NCBI GenBank assembly: GCA_016222825.1
Contig: JACRQF010000003.1
Location: 1 to 64,000 of the forward strand
Source: Verrucomicrobiota bacterium
GTDB lineage: Bacteria > Verrucomicrobiota > Verrucomicrobiia > CAIQCK01
Length of the DNA: 64,000 bases
Direction: 5' to 3'
In this document: positions 54,627 to 63,773 of the stretch, one piece after another
How the letters are laid out: each line of letters begins with the position of its first letter
How positions within the stretch are numbered: position 1 is the stretch's first letter
The notes under the pieces: generated by a model
Told to the model about the DNA's origin: nothing
The model's input: only the letters and a program-made list of their open reading frames with translations
Database searches by the model: none
Program-made: the position numbers and the translations under genes

Positions 54627-56054
54627 ATGAAAACCATGCTTACCACTGTTCTGACCACCGTGTTGATGATCGCTGCCGAGGGCGCGGCAGCGCCATTGTT
54701 CCACGCCCAGGGCGAAATGGCCGGCGAGCCGACGCAAACGGCCGTCATCCTGCAATCGCGCCTCACCGCCGCCGAGGGCTTGAAAGACGGCGACGTGCTC
54801 GGCGCGCCGGGCTTTGCGTGCTTCGAGTTGGCGAGGGAAGCGGAGTTTCGGGAGGTGGTCCGGACCGAGTGGCTTGAAGCGACCGAGGAGCGCGATTTCA
54901 TCGTGAAGACCAAAGTCACCGGCTTGCAGCCCGGCACAAAGTATTTCTACCGGTTGAGCTTCGGCGAGACCCGCGAGTCCGCGAAGCCCGGCCCGGTGCG
55001 CAGCTTCAAGACACTGCCCGCGACCGACTCGGAAGGCGCGGTAAAGTTCGTCGTTGGCAACTGCATGAACTACGCGTTCTTCCAACGCGGCCCCAAAGGC
55101 AACGGCGAGGGAGCGGCTCCGGCCGAGGACCGGAAGCTTGGTTATCCCTCAATGGAGGCGATTCGGAAACTCCAGCCGGACTTTTTCGTCGGTGCGGGCG
55201 ACAATGTCTATTACGACCATCCCGTGGCGAAGTCCGCCACGACGCAGCCGGAGATGCGCCGCAAGTGGCACGAGCAGTTTGTTCAGCCGCGGCTGGTGTC
55301 GCTCTTCGGCGACGTGCCGGCGTTCTGGATGAAGGACGACCACGATTATCGCTTCAACGACGCCGATCCCACCGGCGACAAAGCGCCCGCCCACGCGCTC
55401 GGCATCAACACGTTCCTCGAACAGGTTCCCGTCGTGGACCCCGCTGAGAGGAAGCCGACCACCTACCGCACCTACCGCGTCAACAAGTTCCTTCAGATAT
55501 GGATGATCGAGGGGCGCGATTATCGCAGCGCAAACTCGCTCGCCGACGGCCCGAACAAGTCACTCTGGGGTGCCACCCAGAAGGCGTGGTTGATTCAATC
55601 GCTCCGCAACAGCGACGCGACGTTCAGGCTGATCATCTCGCCGACGCCGATGATCGGTCCCGACGATGGGACGAAGCGCGACAACCACACCAACCCCGAT
55701 GGCTTTCGCAAGGAAGGCGACGCCTTCTTCGCGTGGCTCAAGGAACGGGGCATGAAGAACGTCTTCATCCTCTGCGGCGACCGCCACTGGCAATACCACT
55801 CCATCCACCCGACTGGCGCGGAGGAGTTCTGCTGCGGCGCGCTCAATGACGAAAACTCACGGCTCGGCCCCAAGCCGGGCAGTCCCAAGTCCACCGACCC
55901 GCAAGGTCTCATCAAGCAGCCCTACAACCAGACTGAGAAGTCTGGCGGTTTCCTGCAAGTGACCGTCACGCCGGACAAGACGGCGGAGTTCAGCTTCTAC
56001 GACGACCGCGGTGCGTTGCTGTATAAGGCGGCGAAGTCCGTGACGCCGCGCTAA
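54627..56054 (+). CDS. PhoD-like metallophosphatase
   Basis: 475 residues with a signal peptide (about 1-22). An N-terminal Fn3-like PhoD domain (KTKVTGLQPGTKYFYRLSFGE) precedes the phosphoesterase core with metal-site motifs VGNCMN, GAGDNVYYD, WMKDDHDYRFND and LCGDRHWQYHS. These are Ca/Fe-dependent extracellular phosphomonoesterases or phosphodiesterases. It is the last gene of the plus-strand train and ends four bases inside the convergent ceramidase-like gene. Confidence 0.88.
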   Translation: MKTMLTTVLTTVLMIAAEGAAAPLFHAQGEMAGEPTQTAVILQSRLTAAEGLKDGDVLGAPGFACFELAREAEFREVVRTEWLEATEERDFIVKTKVTGLQPGTKYFYRLSFGETRESAKPGPVRSFKTLPATDSEGAVKFVVGNCMNYAFFQRGPKGNGEGAAPAEDRKLGYPSMEAIRKLQPDFFVGAGDNVYYDHPVAKSATTQPEMRRKWHEQFVQPRLVSLFGDVPAFWMKDDHDYRFNDADPTGDKAPAHALGINTFLEQVPVVDPAERKPTTYRTYRVNKFLQIWMIEGRDYRSANSLADGPNKSLWGATQKAWLIQSLRNSDATFRLIISPTPMIGPDDGTKRDNHTNPDGFRKEGDAFFAWLKERGMKNVFILCGDRHWQYHSIHPTGAEEFCCGALNDENSRLGPKPGSPKSTDPQGLIKQPYNQTEKSGGFLQVTVTPDKTAEFSFYDDRGALLYKAAKSVTPR

Positions 56055-57502
56055 CGCAGCTTCTCCATCATCTCCAGCAGCGCCGCGACGATTTTGGTCG
56101 AGGCGTCTACTTCGAGACGATTGGTGCCGAGCCACGTTTCGTAACCGCCGAGTTTGTGCTGCTCCGGCGTTGGCAAATAGCCGAAGTAGCCGTGAGCAAG
56201 CGAGACGACGAACGCCGGTTTGAGCGGACTGTGCTTCTTTATTTCCAGCCCGATCTCGACGAAAACCTCTGTGGGAATCGTGCCGATGCCGACATCGCCG
56301 ACGCGCAACGCTTGCAGCGGGATGTTGCCGCGCTGCGGGTAGTCGTTCACACGCAGCGTGCGCTCAGCGTAGATTTCTTCAAGCGTGTTGGGCTTCGCGC
56401 CGGGTTTGATCTTTGCGAGGACACTTTTGGCGCGCTCCAGTTGCTCCGGAGTCGGATGGCGGAAGCCGATCTCCATGTCCCGGAACGCCGCGCCGAGCGC
56501 CGCGGTGTCGTGCCATTGTATGGTCTGGTAAGCCTTGAACGTGGCGGCTGCGACGTCGTTGGCCACCTCCCGCATCCGCTCGTAGGGCGCGTGTTTCTCG
56601 CCGGGCTTGCTGAAGTCAATGTTGTTGATGTTGCCGCTGGTGCCGTTGCTCATCATCGCCACGAACGGCGGCTCCTGCCGGTCCGCACCGAGCAACTGCT
56701 TCATCCGGTCGCAGAACATGCCGTAGTAGTCCGCCGAGATGTCCGCGCCGCGCACGCCGCCGACGTAGTGGAGCGAGTAGTTGGCCAGCAATGCGATGGG
56801 CCGGCCCTCGCGCGACTGGACGGCGATGAAGCAGATTTCGGGGTCGGTCGGGCCGGCGGGTTTGACGAGATTCGGGTTGGCGCGGCCGGGATTCATCTTT
56901 ACAAGATCGTTGGTGTTGCCGAACGGATTGACGGGCATCGTGCCGGGTTTCAGGAACCAGCGGCGGTTGAAGACGTGTCGCGGCTCGGAGCCGGCTCCCC
57001 AACCGATGCGCGCGGGGGCGAGGTTGTTGATGGCGCAGCGCACCACGTCGGCGATGCGGCGCGCGACGAACTTCTGGTAATCGTCCAGTTCTGGGCTGGT
57101 GGAGTAACGCTCGCCGAGCGCGCTGGTGGCTGAGTGCGTGTGCGTGCCGGAAATCATCACGTGAGCGGCGGGGATGCCAGTTTCCTCCTGGATGACGCGA
57201 CGCGCCTCGTCGCAGAGGTGGCGCGAGAGGCCGATGAGGTCGCACACGACGAACGCCAGGCGCGTCTGGCCGTTGTCGAGCACGAGGCAGCGCGCGTGGA
57301 GGTCGTCGTGGACGTGCTTGGACGGGAAGGGATGAAACCCGCCGATGATGTTACCGCCGATGGCGGGCGTGATGTTGCTCGTGGCCGCGCCGGCGCGAAA
57401 CGGCACGGAAGAACCGGCTGCGGCGGCGACGGAGACCGCCGCGCAAAAAACGAGCAGGCCGAGCAGTGAGGGGAGAGGGGAACGAATGCGTTGCGAGGTC
57501 AT
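56051..57502 (-). CDS. Neutral/alkaline ceramidase-like secreted protein
   Basis: 483 residues, signal about 1-30 (AVSVAAAAG). The N-terminal domain has GAATSNITPAIGG, VCDLIGLS, GTHTHSAT (119-126), and later a histidine-bearing segment LHYVGGVRGADISADYYG, as in the zinc-dependent neutral ceramidase family. The C-terminal sugar-binding-like part has VEIGLEIKK and HGYFGYLPTPEQHKLGGYE. PVC members of this family may act on other amides or esters, so the substrate is uncertain. Stop overlaps the end of the PhoD gene. Confidence 0.82.
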   Translation of the reverse strand: MTSQRIRSPLPSLLGLLVFCAAVSVAAAAGSSVPFRAGAATSNITPAIGGNIIGGFHPFPSKHVHDDLHARCLVLDNGQTRLAFVVCDLIGLSRHLCDEARRVIQEETGIPAAHVMISGTHTHSATSALGERYSTSPELDDYQKFVARRIADVVRCAINNLAPARIGWGAGSEPRHVFNRRWFLKPGTMPVNPFGNTNDLVKMNPGRANPNLVKPAGPTDPEICFIAVQSREGRPIALLANYSLHYVGGVRGADISADYYGMFCDRMKQLLGADRQEPPFVAMMSNGTSGNINNIDFSKPGEKHAPYERMREVANDVAAATFKAYQTIQWHDTAALGAAFRDMEIGFRHPTPEQLERAKSVLAKIKPGAKPNTLEEIYAERTLRVNDYPQRGNIPLQALRVGDVGIGTIPTEVFVEIGLEIKKHSPLKPAFVVSLAHGYFGYLPTPEQHKLGGYETWLGTNRLEVDASTKIVAALLEMMEKLR

Positions 57503-57565
57503 GCCGGCATTCTGCGCGCCGGAGGCGGCTCTGGCAAGCGCCGGTTTCGGCGGGCACTCGACGGC

Positions 57566-57841
57566 TCAGCCAAAACGGTAATGCTTCCGCACTGCCTTGA
57601 GGACCTTCCATGTGCAGGACATGCCGGCGGGGAACGTCACAAGGTCGCCCCGGCCGAACCGCACGGGCTGGCCGCCGGCGGGCGTTACCACCACGTCGCC
57701 TTCAAGCAGGTAACACGTCTCCGTCTCGTCGTAATGCCACGGAAACTCCGACGGCTCCTTTTCCCAGATCGGCCATCCGCGAACGCCTTCCGCGCTGAGC
57801 CGGTCTTCGACCGGGTTATGTTCAACTTTGATTTCGCTCAT
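57566..57841 (-). CDS. Small cupin-domain protein
   Basis: 91 residues forming a single cupin barrel. The first motif is EFPWHYDETETCYLLEGDV and the second is RFGRGDLVTFPAGMSCTW, as in the DUF861/cupin_3 group. The protein keeps one histidine and glutamates that could hold a metal. ATG at 57841 has GAGG seven bases upstream; an ATG at 57847 has no usable spacing. Related small proteins are often annotated as ethanolamine-utilisation-type or (S)-ureidoglycine aminohydrolase-like cupins, without proof here. Confidence 0.8.
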   Translation of the reverse strand: MSEIKVEHNPVEDRLSAEGVRGWPIWEKEPSEFPWHYDETETCYLLEGDVVVTPAGGQPVRFGRGDLVTFPAGMSCTWKVLKAVRKHYRFG

Positions 57842-57866
57842 GGCCATCCCTCGTCAGGTTAACGAC

Positions 57867-58868
57867 CTAAATCCAGCGCTTCTTTCGCATCCACCAGACC
57901 GTCGCCAGCGTGGAGATCGCCGTGAGACCGATAGCCCAGTAGTAGCCGTGGGCTGACTGCAATTCCGGCATCTGCGCCGTGTAGTTCATCCCATACCACG
58001 TGCCGACAATCATGACGGGCGTGGTGATCACGGTGATGATGGTGAGGAACTTCACCACTTCGCCGGTCTGATTGGAGGAAATGTTCAGATAGACTTGCAG
58101 GATGCCCGTCAGCGCGTCGGCGTAGTTCTGCGCCAGTTCGGAGATGTGGAAGAGCGCGTCATAGACGTTGCGGTAGTAGGGGACGATGTGGCCGCGGATG
58201 AGCTTGAACTCCCCACGCGCGAACCGCGCCAGCACCTCCATCTGCGGGCCAATGATTTGCCGCAGGTGCAGCACTTCCTTCTTGGTCTGGACGATCTTGT
58301 TGAGGATCTCCTTGCCGTGATGCTGCAACACCTGATTCTCCAGCCCGGCGATCTCCAGCGAAAGCTCGTCGAGCGCCGGCTTGTAATTGTCCACGAGCGC
58401 GTCGAGCAACGCATACGCCACGCGGTCCGGCGCGCGGGCGATGTGGACGTTGCTCTTCACGGCCATCTCCGCGACGGTCTCGACGTTCTTCAGCGGCACG
58501 GTGTGGTAGGTGATCAGGAAGTTCTTGCCGAGAAAGAAGTTCATCTCACTCGTCGCGAACACGCCGTCCTTGCGGCTGTAGTCCACCGCGTGGATGACCA
58601 TGAACAGATACGGCGCGAAAAGATCGCCTTCCTTCGGTTGGTATTCCTCCACCTTGGGCAGCGGGCTTTCGGCCACGCAGTCCTCGATGGAGAGCGGGTG
58701 GAAATGGAAGACGTCTTCGAGATAGAACTTGGTTTCCGCCGGCGTCGGATTCTCAAGGTCCAGCCAGAAGAACAGGTTCGTGTCGGCCAGCAGCGACGGG
58801 ATCAGGAACGGTTCCAGATCCTTGCTGTGCAGCCGGCCCTGCGTTGTAAAAGCAAATGAGCGAATCAT
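57867..58868 (-). CDS. corA: CorA family magnesium/divalent cation channel
   Basis: 333 residues, the usual size for CorA. A large cytoplasmic N-terminal domain (LSIEDCVAESPLPKVEEY near 78-95) and the long stalk helix lead to two C-terminal membrane segments. The selectivity signature YGMN is present (GMN at 293-295), followed by a short periplasmic loop and a Lys/Arg-rich C-terminal end (WWMRKKRWI). A channel for Mg2+, Co2+ or Ni2+ uptake. The 25-base gap to the cupin gene suggests possible cotranscription. Confidence 0.94.
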   Translation of the reverse strand: MIRSFAFTTQGRLHSKDLEPFLIPSLLADTNLFFWLDLENPTPAETKFYLEDVFHFHPLSIEDCVAESPLPKVEEYQPKEGDLFAPYLFMVIHAVDYSRKDGVFATSEMNFFLGKNFLITYHTVPLKNVETVAEMAVKSNVHIARAPDRVAYALLDALVDNYKPALDELSLEIAGLENQVLQHHGKEILNKIVQTKKEVLHLRQIIGPQMEVLARFARGEFKLIRGHIVPYYRNVYDALFHISELAQNYADALTGILQVYLNISSNQTGEVVKFLTIITVITTPVMIVGTWYGMNYTAQMPELQSAHGYYWAIGLTAISTLATVWWMRKKRWI

Positions 58869-58952
58869 GCGGCCCTTGCAATGATGCGGGCACTCTAGCT
58901 TGCGGTCACGTCGAAGAAAAGCTGAAACCTTGCTCGCTACGGAACCTGACTG

Positions 58953-59510
58953 TTATCCGGGCATTTGCCGCTCCGACATCTTGTTGGCCGGGTGCTGTTC
59001 CTTGCGGCCGTGGACGCACACCGCCGTCCACTCCGCCAGACGTTTGCCGAGCAGCCGGCAGGCGGCCTGCGCGTCCTCGGTGCGTGGCTCGCGCGCCGTC
59101 ACCGCGCCGTAGTGGCAGGTGGTCAGCTTCGTCGCGTAGTCCGTCACGCCGAAAACCAGGAAGCCGAAATTCATCAGCAGCGTCAGCAGCGACTGGCAGG
59201 TGATTTCCATCCCGCCACCCCAACCGCCTGCTGAACTGAACGCGCAGCCGATCTTGCCGTCGAGCTTCATCCAGTGCTCGCCCATCACGTCGTCCCAGAA
59301 CCGCTTCATCTTCCACGACAACAAGCCCATGTTCGTCGGGCTGCCCAGCGCCAGGCCGTCGCACCAGAACAGGTCTTCCGGCTTTGCCTCGTCCACCGAG
59401 CGCAGCCGCACCTCTGTGTTTGCGATAGACGCCGCGCCTTCGCCGATGAAGCCGGCCATCTTTGCGGTGTTACCCGTCTTTGAATCGTAGAGGATGAGAA
59501 TGTGGCTCAT
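58953..59510 (-). CDS. Flavodoxin-like NAD(P)H:quinone oxidoreductase-type protein
   Basis: 185 residues. The FMN-binding loop is LYDSKTGNTAKMA (8-20), with GLALGSPTNMG for the second loop and GGWGGGMEITCQSLL for the third. These match the WrbA/flavodoxin-fold quinone reductase group, although a strict WrbA would have a longer insert. The C-terminal 35 residues are variable with a final basic stretch. Probably a soluble FMN protein in cellular redox. Confidence 0.82.
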   Translation of the reverse strand: MSHILILYDSKTGNTAKMAGFIGEGAASIANTEVRLRSVDEAKPEDLFWCDGLALGSPTNMGLLSWKMKRFWDDVMGEHWMKLDGKIGCAFSSAGGWGGGMEITCQSLLTLLMNFGFLVFGVTDYATKLTTCHYGAVTAREPRTEDAQAACRLLGKRLAEWTAVCVHGRKEQHPANKMSERQMPG

Positions 59511-59588
59511 GGGAAATGAATCACGATCGCGTTTCAGGTCACGCCGCCAGTTTCAGACAGTTCAAACACCAGTCCGGCGGAAGGCGCC

Positions 59589-60767
59589 TTAGAATGCGAC
59601 CGCCAGCGCAACGACGCCCGCCAATGTGCAGAGCATCGGCACCAAAAACACCTTGCTCCAGTTGAACTGCCCGCCTGCCGAAAACTTGTCCATCGCCCAG
59701 CCCGCCAATTGCGTGCCGAGGAAGAGGCCGATGCCCGTCGTCACCAGAATGATCAGCGACTGCGCCGAGCCAGCGATCTCCGGCGGGGCGACCTTGTTCA
59801 CATACATTTGGCCGGCGATCATGAAGAAGACGTAGGCGAGGCCGTGGAAGACCTGTGCCACGACCACGACGCCCTTGGGCGCCTTCACCATATAAATGAG
59901 GTAGAGCACCATCCAGCTTGCCGCGCCGAGTGTGATGGTCCATTTCGGGCCGAGCATCTTGTCGTCAAAGAACAAGCCAAGCAGGAAGAGCGTCGCCAAC
60001 GCCTGAGCGGCTTGCGCGATGCCCATGATGCCGGGGATGTTCTTGCCCGACACGCCGAGATCAGTCAGGAACCGCGCCGTGCCGAGGAAGTAGAACTGCA
60101 TCGTGCCTGCCACCACCAGCGAGGCGATGATGAAAACCGCGAACTTCGGGTCCGACATCATGCCGATGGCCTGCATCATCGGCGAGCCAGCCCCGCCGCC
60201 CTTAGGAGGCGTGGCGGGCTGTAGGAGGCAGATGACCGTCATGACGATGGAGAGCAGCGCGGCGAACTTCAGACAATCGCTGCCGTCGCCTTCGCCCTTC
60301 TTGAGATTGCGCCAGCCGGTGAGCGCCATGCCGATCAACGACCACGCCACGGGCGCCCAGATGAAGATGCCGGGCGATTGCTTGGCCGCGTCGGTGAGAT
60401 GGCTGAACATCAGCGAGTTCACCAGCGGGATCGTCATGGCGTAGAGCATCGAGTAGAGGAGCATCACCACGAACAACGGCGTAAATTTCTTAGTCTTCGC
60501 CGCGAGGAACAGCAGCACGATGCCGATGGCGTGGCAGAAGGCGAGAATGTAGCCCGTGTCCACGTATTTGTCGGCGAGCCAGCCGCCGAACAGCGGCGAG
60601 ATCATGCTGGCCAGCGGGAAGGTCGCGTAAATCCAGCCAGTCTGCTTGCCGGTCATCTGAAGCGGGCCGAGCAGCCGCGCCGCCAAGACGGGCATCCACG
60701 CGCCCCAGACGGCGTATTCCATGAACATCAGTGCGCTGAGTTGCAGATACAGTATCGTGCTCATCAT
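59589..60767 (-). CDS. MFS transporter, nucleoside:proton symporter type
   Basis: 392 residues, 12 hydrophobic segments. The N-terminus LSALMFMEYAVWGAWMPVLA, the loop ADKYVDTGYI and the late FFMIAGQMYVNK are characteristic of the NupG/XapB nucleoside:H+ symporter family. AAGGAG upstream of the ATG pair 60767/60764 supports the start. The NCS1-type permease two genes upstream on the same strand suggests salvage of nucleosides and nucleobases, but no enzyme for this is nearby. Confidence 0.82.
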   Translation of the reverse strand: MMSTILYLQLSALMFMEYAVWGAWMPVLAARLLGPLQMTGKQTGWIYATFPLASMISPLFGGWLADKYVDTGYILAFCHAIGIVLLFLAAKTKKFTPLFVVMLLYSMLYAMTIPLVNSLMFSHLTDAAKQSPGIFIWAPVAWSLIGMALTGWRNLKKGEGDGSDCLKFAALLSIVMTVICLLQPATPPKGGGAGSPMMQAIGMMSDPKFAVFIIASLVVAGTMQFYFLGTARFLTDLGVSGKNIPGIMGIAQAAQALATLFLLGLFFDDKMLGPKWTITLGAASWMVLYLIYMVKAPKGVVVVAQVFHGLAYVFFMIAGQMYVNKVAPPEIAGSAQSLIILVTTGIGLFLGTQLAGWAMDKFSAGGQFNWSKVFLVPMLCTLAGVVALAVAF

Positions 60768-60877
60768 TCTCTCCTTGCAAACGGTTGTGGCTGTCCACGC
60801 CGGCGCGGCGGGGACTGTGAATTGGCCGCGAGGTTAGGCCAACGACGCGCGGCGTGGCAAGGAGAAACACGGATGCG

Positions 60878-61288
60878 TCACGACTTGCGGTGGCCCGGCC
60901 AACGCGGCTTTACGATCCAAAGACTGAGCAGCAACAAGACGAAGAAGCTGCCGTAGATGGCGAGAAAGACGCCTTCGCTGGCGCTGTAAAAGAGGACGCG
61001 GTGAACCCAGTGCTGGATGAAGGAGCCTTGGTAATACTGCCCGCTGCTCGCAAGCAGCCGGAGCTTCATCTCCCACGTCGTCAGTGGGCAGGTCATGCCG
61101 AAGACCGATTCCATCACGACCACGCCCATGCAGCAGAGATGCGCGAGGCGGAACCAGAAGTTCCGCACGAAACTCCAGCGAAGAAAATACCCAACCCAGA
61201 TCATCAGCAAGCCGACGACGACGAACGCAACATAGGCGAAGTGCACCACCAGCACTGCGTCAGCCAAACTGGAATAGAAACGTGTCAT
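60878..61288 (-). CDS. DUF2784 small membrane protein
   Basis: 136 residues with three or four hydrophobic segments. The motifs LADAVLVVHFAYVAFVVVG, CPLTTWEMKLR and SFIQHWVHRVLF match the DUF2784 family of small integral membrane proteins of unknown function. ATG at 61288 is chosen because the upstream extension to 61435 crosses the terminator and the end of the permease gene. Confidence 0.82.
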   Translation of the reverse strand: MTRFYSSLADAVLVVHFAYVAFVVVGLLMIWVGYFLRWSFVRNFWFRLAHLCCMGVVVMESVFGMTCPLTTWEMKLRLLASSGQYYQGSFIQHWVHRVLFYSASEGVFLAIYGSFFVLLLLSLWIVKPRWPGHRKS

Positions 61289-61289
61289 T

Positions 61290-61330
61290 CCACAAAAACG
61301 AAGGGCGGTTCTTTGTGGAACCGCCCTTCG
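61290..61330 (-). terminator. Rho-independent terminator of the permease gene
   Basis: On the minus strand a stem with 13-base perfect arms (61299-61311 and 61318-61330, core GGGCGGTTC/GAACCGCCC) and a six-base loop is followed by TTTTTGT. It lies 28 bases after the permease stop. The same bases are just upstream of the DUF2784 ATG, so that gene must start its own transcript or read through. Confidence 0.88.
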
Positions 61331-61358
61331 CAACAACCATCGTGTTATCCGCGGAGCG

Positions 61359-62708
61359 TTACCGTTTTGCCGGCAGCGGCACCACGGCGCTTTGCAGGCC
61401 CAGCTTCGCGCAGACAAAATATACCACCGTGCCAACGACGAAAGCCGCCACCGGCGCGCACGGCACGTTCACCTGCACAGCCGCTGGCAGGAGCGAATTG
61501 GGCAAGATGCCGACGATGAAGCCGAGCAACCACGCGATCCAGCCGGCCGGGTTGAAACCCGCGCGCGGCCCGCTCCATTTCCGGCCCGCGAGCAGATAGT
61601 CCACCAGCATCGCGCCGCAAATCGGCCCGAACGACGCGCCGATGAGGCCGAACACGCTCGGTAGTTTACTGGCTGCGCCGGTGATCGCCAGGATCATGCT
61701 CACCACCGCGCCGATGCCGACCGAGATGAACGGGTTCACCTTCGGCATCACTGTCTTGAAGCTGTTGGCCGCGATGAACGAAGAGAAGCACGCGCCGGGG
61801 AACGATGCCAGCGTCAGGCCGATCATGATCGCCGCGAACATTCCCGGCGACACCTTCTTCTCCAGCGCCGCCGTCATGTTCACCACGTCGGGGCCGATCA
61901 CGCCCGCCGCGCGCGCGCCCGCCACCGCGATGACCGAGATGCCCGCCGTAAACACGATGGCGATGATGATGCCCACGATGCCGCCCATGCTCACGTCCTT
62001 CTTGTCGCGGTTGCTCGTGCAAATGTCCACGCCCGCCGCACCCGCCGTCGCGAAGAAGCCGACAATCGCGGCGACCATCAGCAGCATCGCGTCAAGCTGG
62101 TTGCCGGCGGAGCAGGCCCCCGGCAGCGGCTTGTAGTCTGCGGCCGCCCCGCCGAAAGTCACCAGCCCGAACACCAGCACCACCAGCGGGATCAACGGCA
62201 GATACGTCGCCACCTTCGCCACGTATTGGATGCCCTTCATCCCAACGAACGCCGCGCCCAGCGCCCAGATGACGCACAGCGGGATGTAGAGCGCCGGCAT
62301 GTGAAACCCCTTGGCCAGCGCGTCTGCCGAGCCAAACGTGTTCACGCCCAGCCAGCCGAACTGCAACGCGCCCATCAGGAACCCCGGCATGATCAGCGCG
62401 CCCGCCGCGCCAAATGTGGATGAGCCGACGACGTAGAGCGGCAGGCCAGTGCTCATGCCCAGCAACCCCGGCGCAAGGAAGAACAGGTAGTGGCAAATGA
62501 TGCCACCGAGCACGATGCCGAGCAATGTTGCCCACAGGCCACCCGTGGAGAGGCCGTTGCCGGACATCGAGTCCCAGAACACGAACCAAAGGAAAATACC
62601 TGCATACGTCGGGGCGGAGTTTTTGAACCACGGCCCGCGATTGCTTGGCGGGTTGGCCTTGGCGCTGGTGAGATAGTCGGGGAGTTGGGAAGTGGTTGGT
62701 TTGCTCAT
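61359..62708 (-). CDS. NCS1-type purine/cytosine permease
   Basis: 449 residues, 12 predicted membrane segments. FLWFVFWDSMSGNGLSTGG, FGWLGVNTFGSADALAKG and FFATAGAAGVDICTSNRDKKDV correspond to the conserved substrate-site helices of cytosine permease and related NCS1 carriers. The C-terminal ICGAMLVDYLL region is also shared. The substrate could be cytosine, purines or hydantoins. Its stop is followed by a strong terminator and its start is 103 bases from the divergent membrane-protein gene. Confidence 0.85.
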   Translation of the reverse strand: MSKPTTSQLPDYLTSAKANPPSNRGPWFKNSAPTYAGIFLWFVFWDSMSGNGLSTGGLWATLLGIVLGGIICHYLFFLAPGLLGMSTGLPLYVVGSSTFGAAGALIMPGFLMGALQFGWLGVNTFGSADALAKGFHMPALYIPLCVIWALGAAFVGMKGIQYVAKVATYLPLIPLVVLVFGLVTFGGAAADYKPLPGACSAGNQLDAMLLMVAAIVGFFATAGAAGVDICTSNRDKKDVSMGGIVGIIIAIVFTAGISVIAVAGARAAGVIGPDVVNMTAALEKKVSPGMFAAIMIGLTLASFPGACFSSFIAANSFKTVMPKVNPFISVGIGAVVSMILAITGAASKLPSVFGLIGASFGPICGAMLVDYLLAGRKWSGPRAGFNPAGWIAWLLGFIVGILPNSLLPAAVQVNVPCAPVAAFVVGTVVYFVCAKLGLQSAVVPLPAKR

Positions 62709-62787
62709 GGTCAGTCCATTTCGCTTTCTCCCGAATCAATCCGCAAGCCAAAAATGAGGGAAAACCAAGCGAAGACTTGACACATTA

Positions 62788-62804
62788 ACTTTGTATGGCA
62801 AAGT
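62788..62804. promoter_or_regulatory. 17-bp inverted repeat, likely autoregulatory operator
   Basis: ACTTTG-TATGG-CAAAGT lies seven bases before the ATG of the membrane protein that shares an operon with a winged-helix regulator. A TTGACA hexamer at 62777-62782 lies directly upstream, so a repressor here would block transcription or the first steps of elongation. It is also in the promoter region of the divergent permease. A near copy with the same spacing is at 63784-63800. Confidence 0.6.
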
Positions 62805-62811
62805 AAACGGC

Positions 62812-63438
62812 ATGAACTCGAATTCTGCTGCGGAACACTTGCAGGTGATCCGGACTCTGATGGAACGCTCGGCTCTCTACCGCCGGGCGCTCGCGCCCAT
62901 CACGCTCTTCGCCGGCGGCATCGGCGTGCTGGCAGGCATCTTGGCTTTCTCCCTTCACATTGAGAGCCTTCGCGCCTTCGGCACACTCTGGTTGGGCGTG
63001 GCGATGGTGGCCGTCGCGGGCGCGTTCCTGCTGGCGCGCCGCCAATCGTTGAATGACGGGGAGCTGTTCTGGTCGCCACCCACGCGCCGGGTGGCGCAGG
63101 CGTTGCTGGCGCCGTTGACGGTGGGACTGCTGGTGAGCGCGATTTCAATCGCCGGCGCGTCAAGTCAGGACAAGGCCGACGTGGCGCTGCCGGTTGTGTG
63201 GATGTTGTGCTACGGCTGTGCGCTGCACGCGGCGGGCTTTTTCGCGCCACGAGGCGTCAGGCTGCTCGGATGGTTCTTCATTCTTTGTGCGTTTGGGGTT
63301 TTCTGCACACTGTTCTCCGCTGAACCGCTGCGGAATGCCGCCGCGGCCAACATCGTCATGGGTGTCTTCTTCGGCGTCGTGCATCTGGTTTACGGCACGT
63401 ATCTTTACTTCACCGAGCAACAGAAAGATGTTGCGTGA
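62812..63438 (+). CDS. Membrane protein of unknown function, regulator partner
   Basis: 208 residues, about six hydrophobic segments (for example PITLFAGGIGVLAGILAF, WLGVAMVAVAGAFLLA, VAQALLAPLTVGLLVSAISIAGA, GVRLLGWFFILCAFGVF, NIVMGVFFGVVHLVYGTYLYF). A cytoplasmic N-terminal part starts the protein. I do not know the family. It overlaps the start of the winged-helix gene by four bases (GTGA), so the two are coupled and probably act together, with the membrane protein perhaps passing a signal or being the target of regulation. Confidence 0.75.
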   Translation: MNSNSAAEHLQVIRTLMERSALYRRALAPITLFAGGIGVLAGILAFSLHIESLRAFGTLWLGVAMVAVAGAFLLARRQSLNDGELFWSPPTRRVAQALLAPLTVGLLVSAISIAGASSQDKADVALPVVWMLCYGCALHAAGFFAPRGVRLLGWFFILCAFGVFCTLFSAEPLRNAAAANIVMGVFFGVVHLVYGTYLYFTEQQKDVA

Positions 63439-63740
63439 GTCTGGAACCGTCTCTGCAACTGGATCGGGTGATCCACGAGAAAGGGCGGCTGGCGATCATG
63501 TCGCTGCTGGCCGCTGCACCGAAGCTGTCGTTCACCGAGCTTCGCGACACGCTCAGCATGACCGACGGCAACATCACCACCCACATCCGCACGCTCCAGG
63601 AAGCCGGCTACGTGTCTGTCACGAAGAGCTTTGAAGGCAGCCGCCCGCTGACAACCTGCGCCCTGACCGAGTCGGGGCGGAAAGCCTTCGCGAACTACAT
63701 CAACCTGCTGGAACAGATCGTCCAGCGAACCAAGCAGTAG
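63435..63740 (+). CDS. Winged-helix transcriptional regulator (HTH_34-like)
   Basis: 101 residues. LDRVIHEKGRLAIMSLLAAAP, LSFTELRDTLSMTDGNITTHIRTLQEAGYV and a beta wing (VSVTKSFEGSRPLTTCALT) followed by a C-terminal helix LTESGRKAFANYINLLEQIV form a MarR/ArsR-like single-domain regulator. It begins at a GTG that overlaps the preceding stop. Such small regulators often bind as dimers to inverted repeats near their own promoter; a 17-bp repeat is found there. Confidence 0.88.
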   Translation: MSLEPSLQLDRVIHEKGRLAIMSLLAAAPKLSFTELRDTLSMTDGNITTHIRTLQEAGYVSVTKSFEGSRPLTTCALTESGRKAFANYINLLEQIVQRTKQ

Positions 63741-63773
63741 AGATCCCCACCAAACCACCAAAGGAGAACGCTT

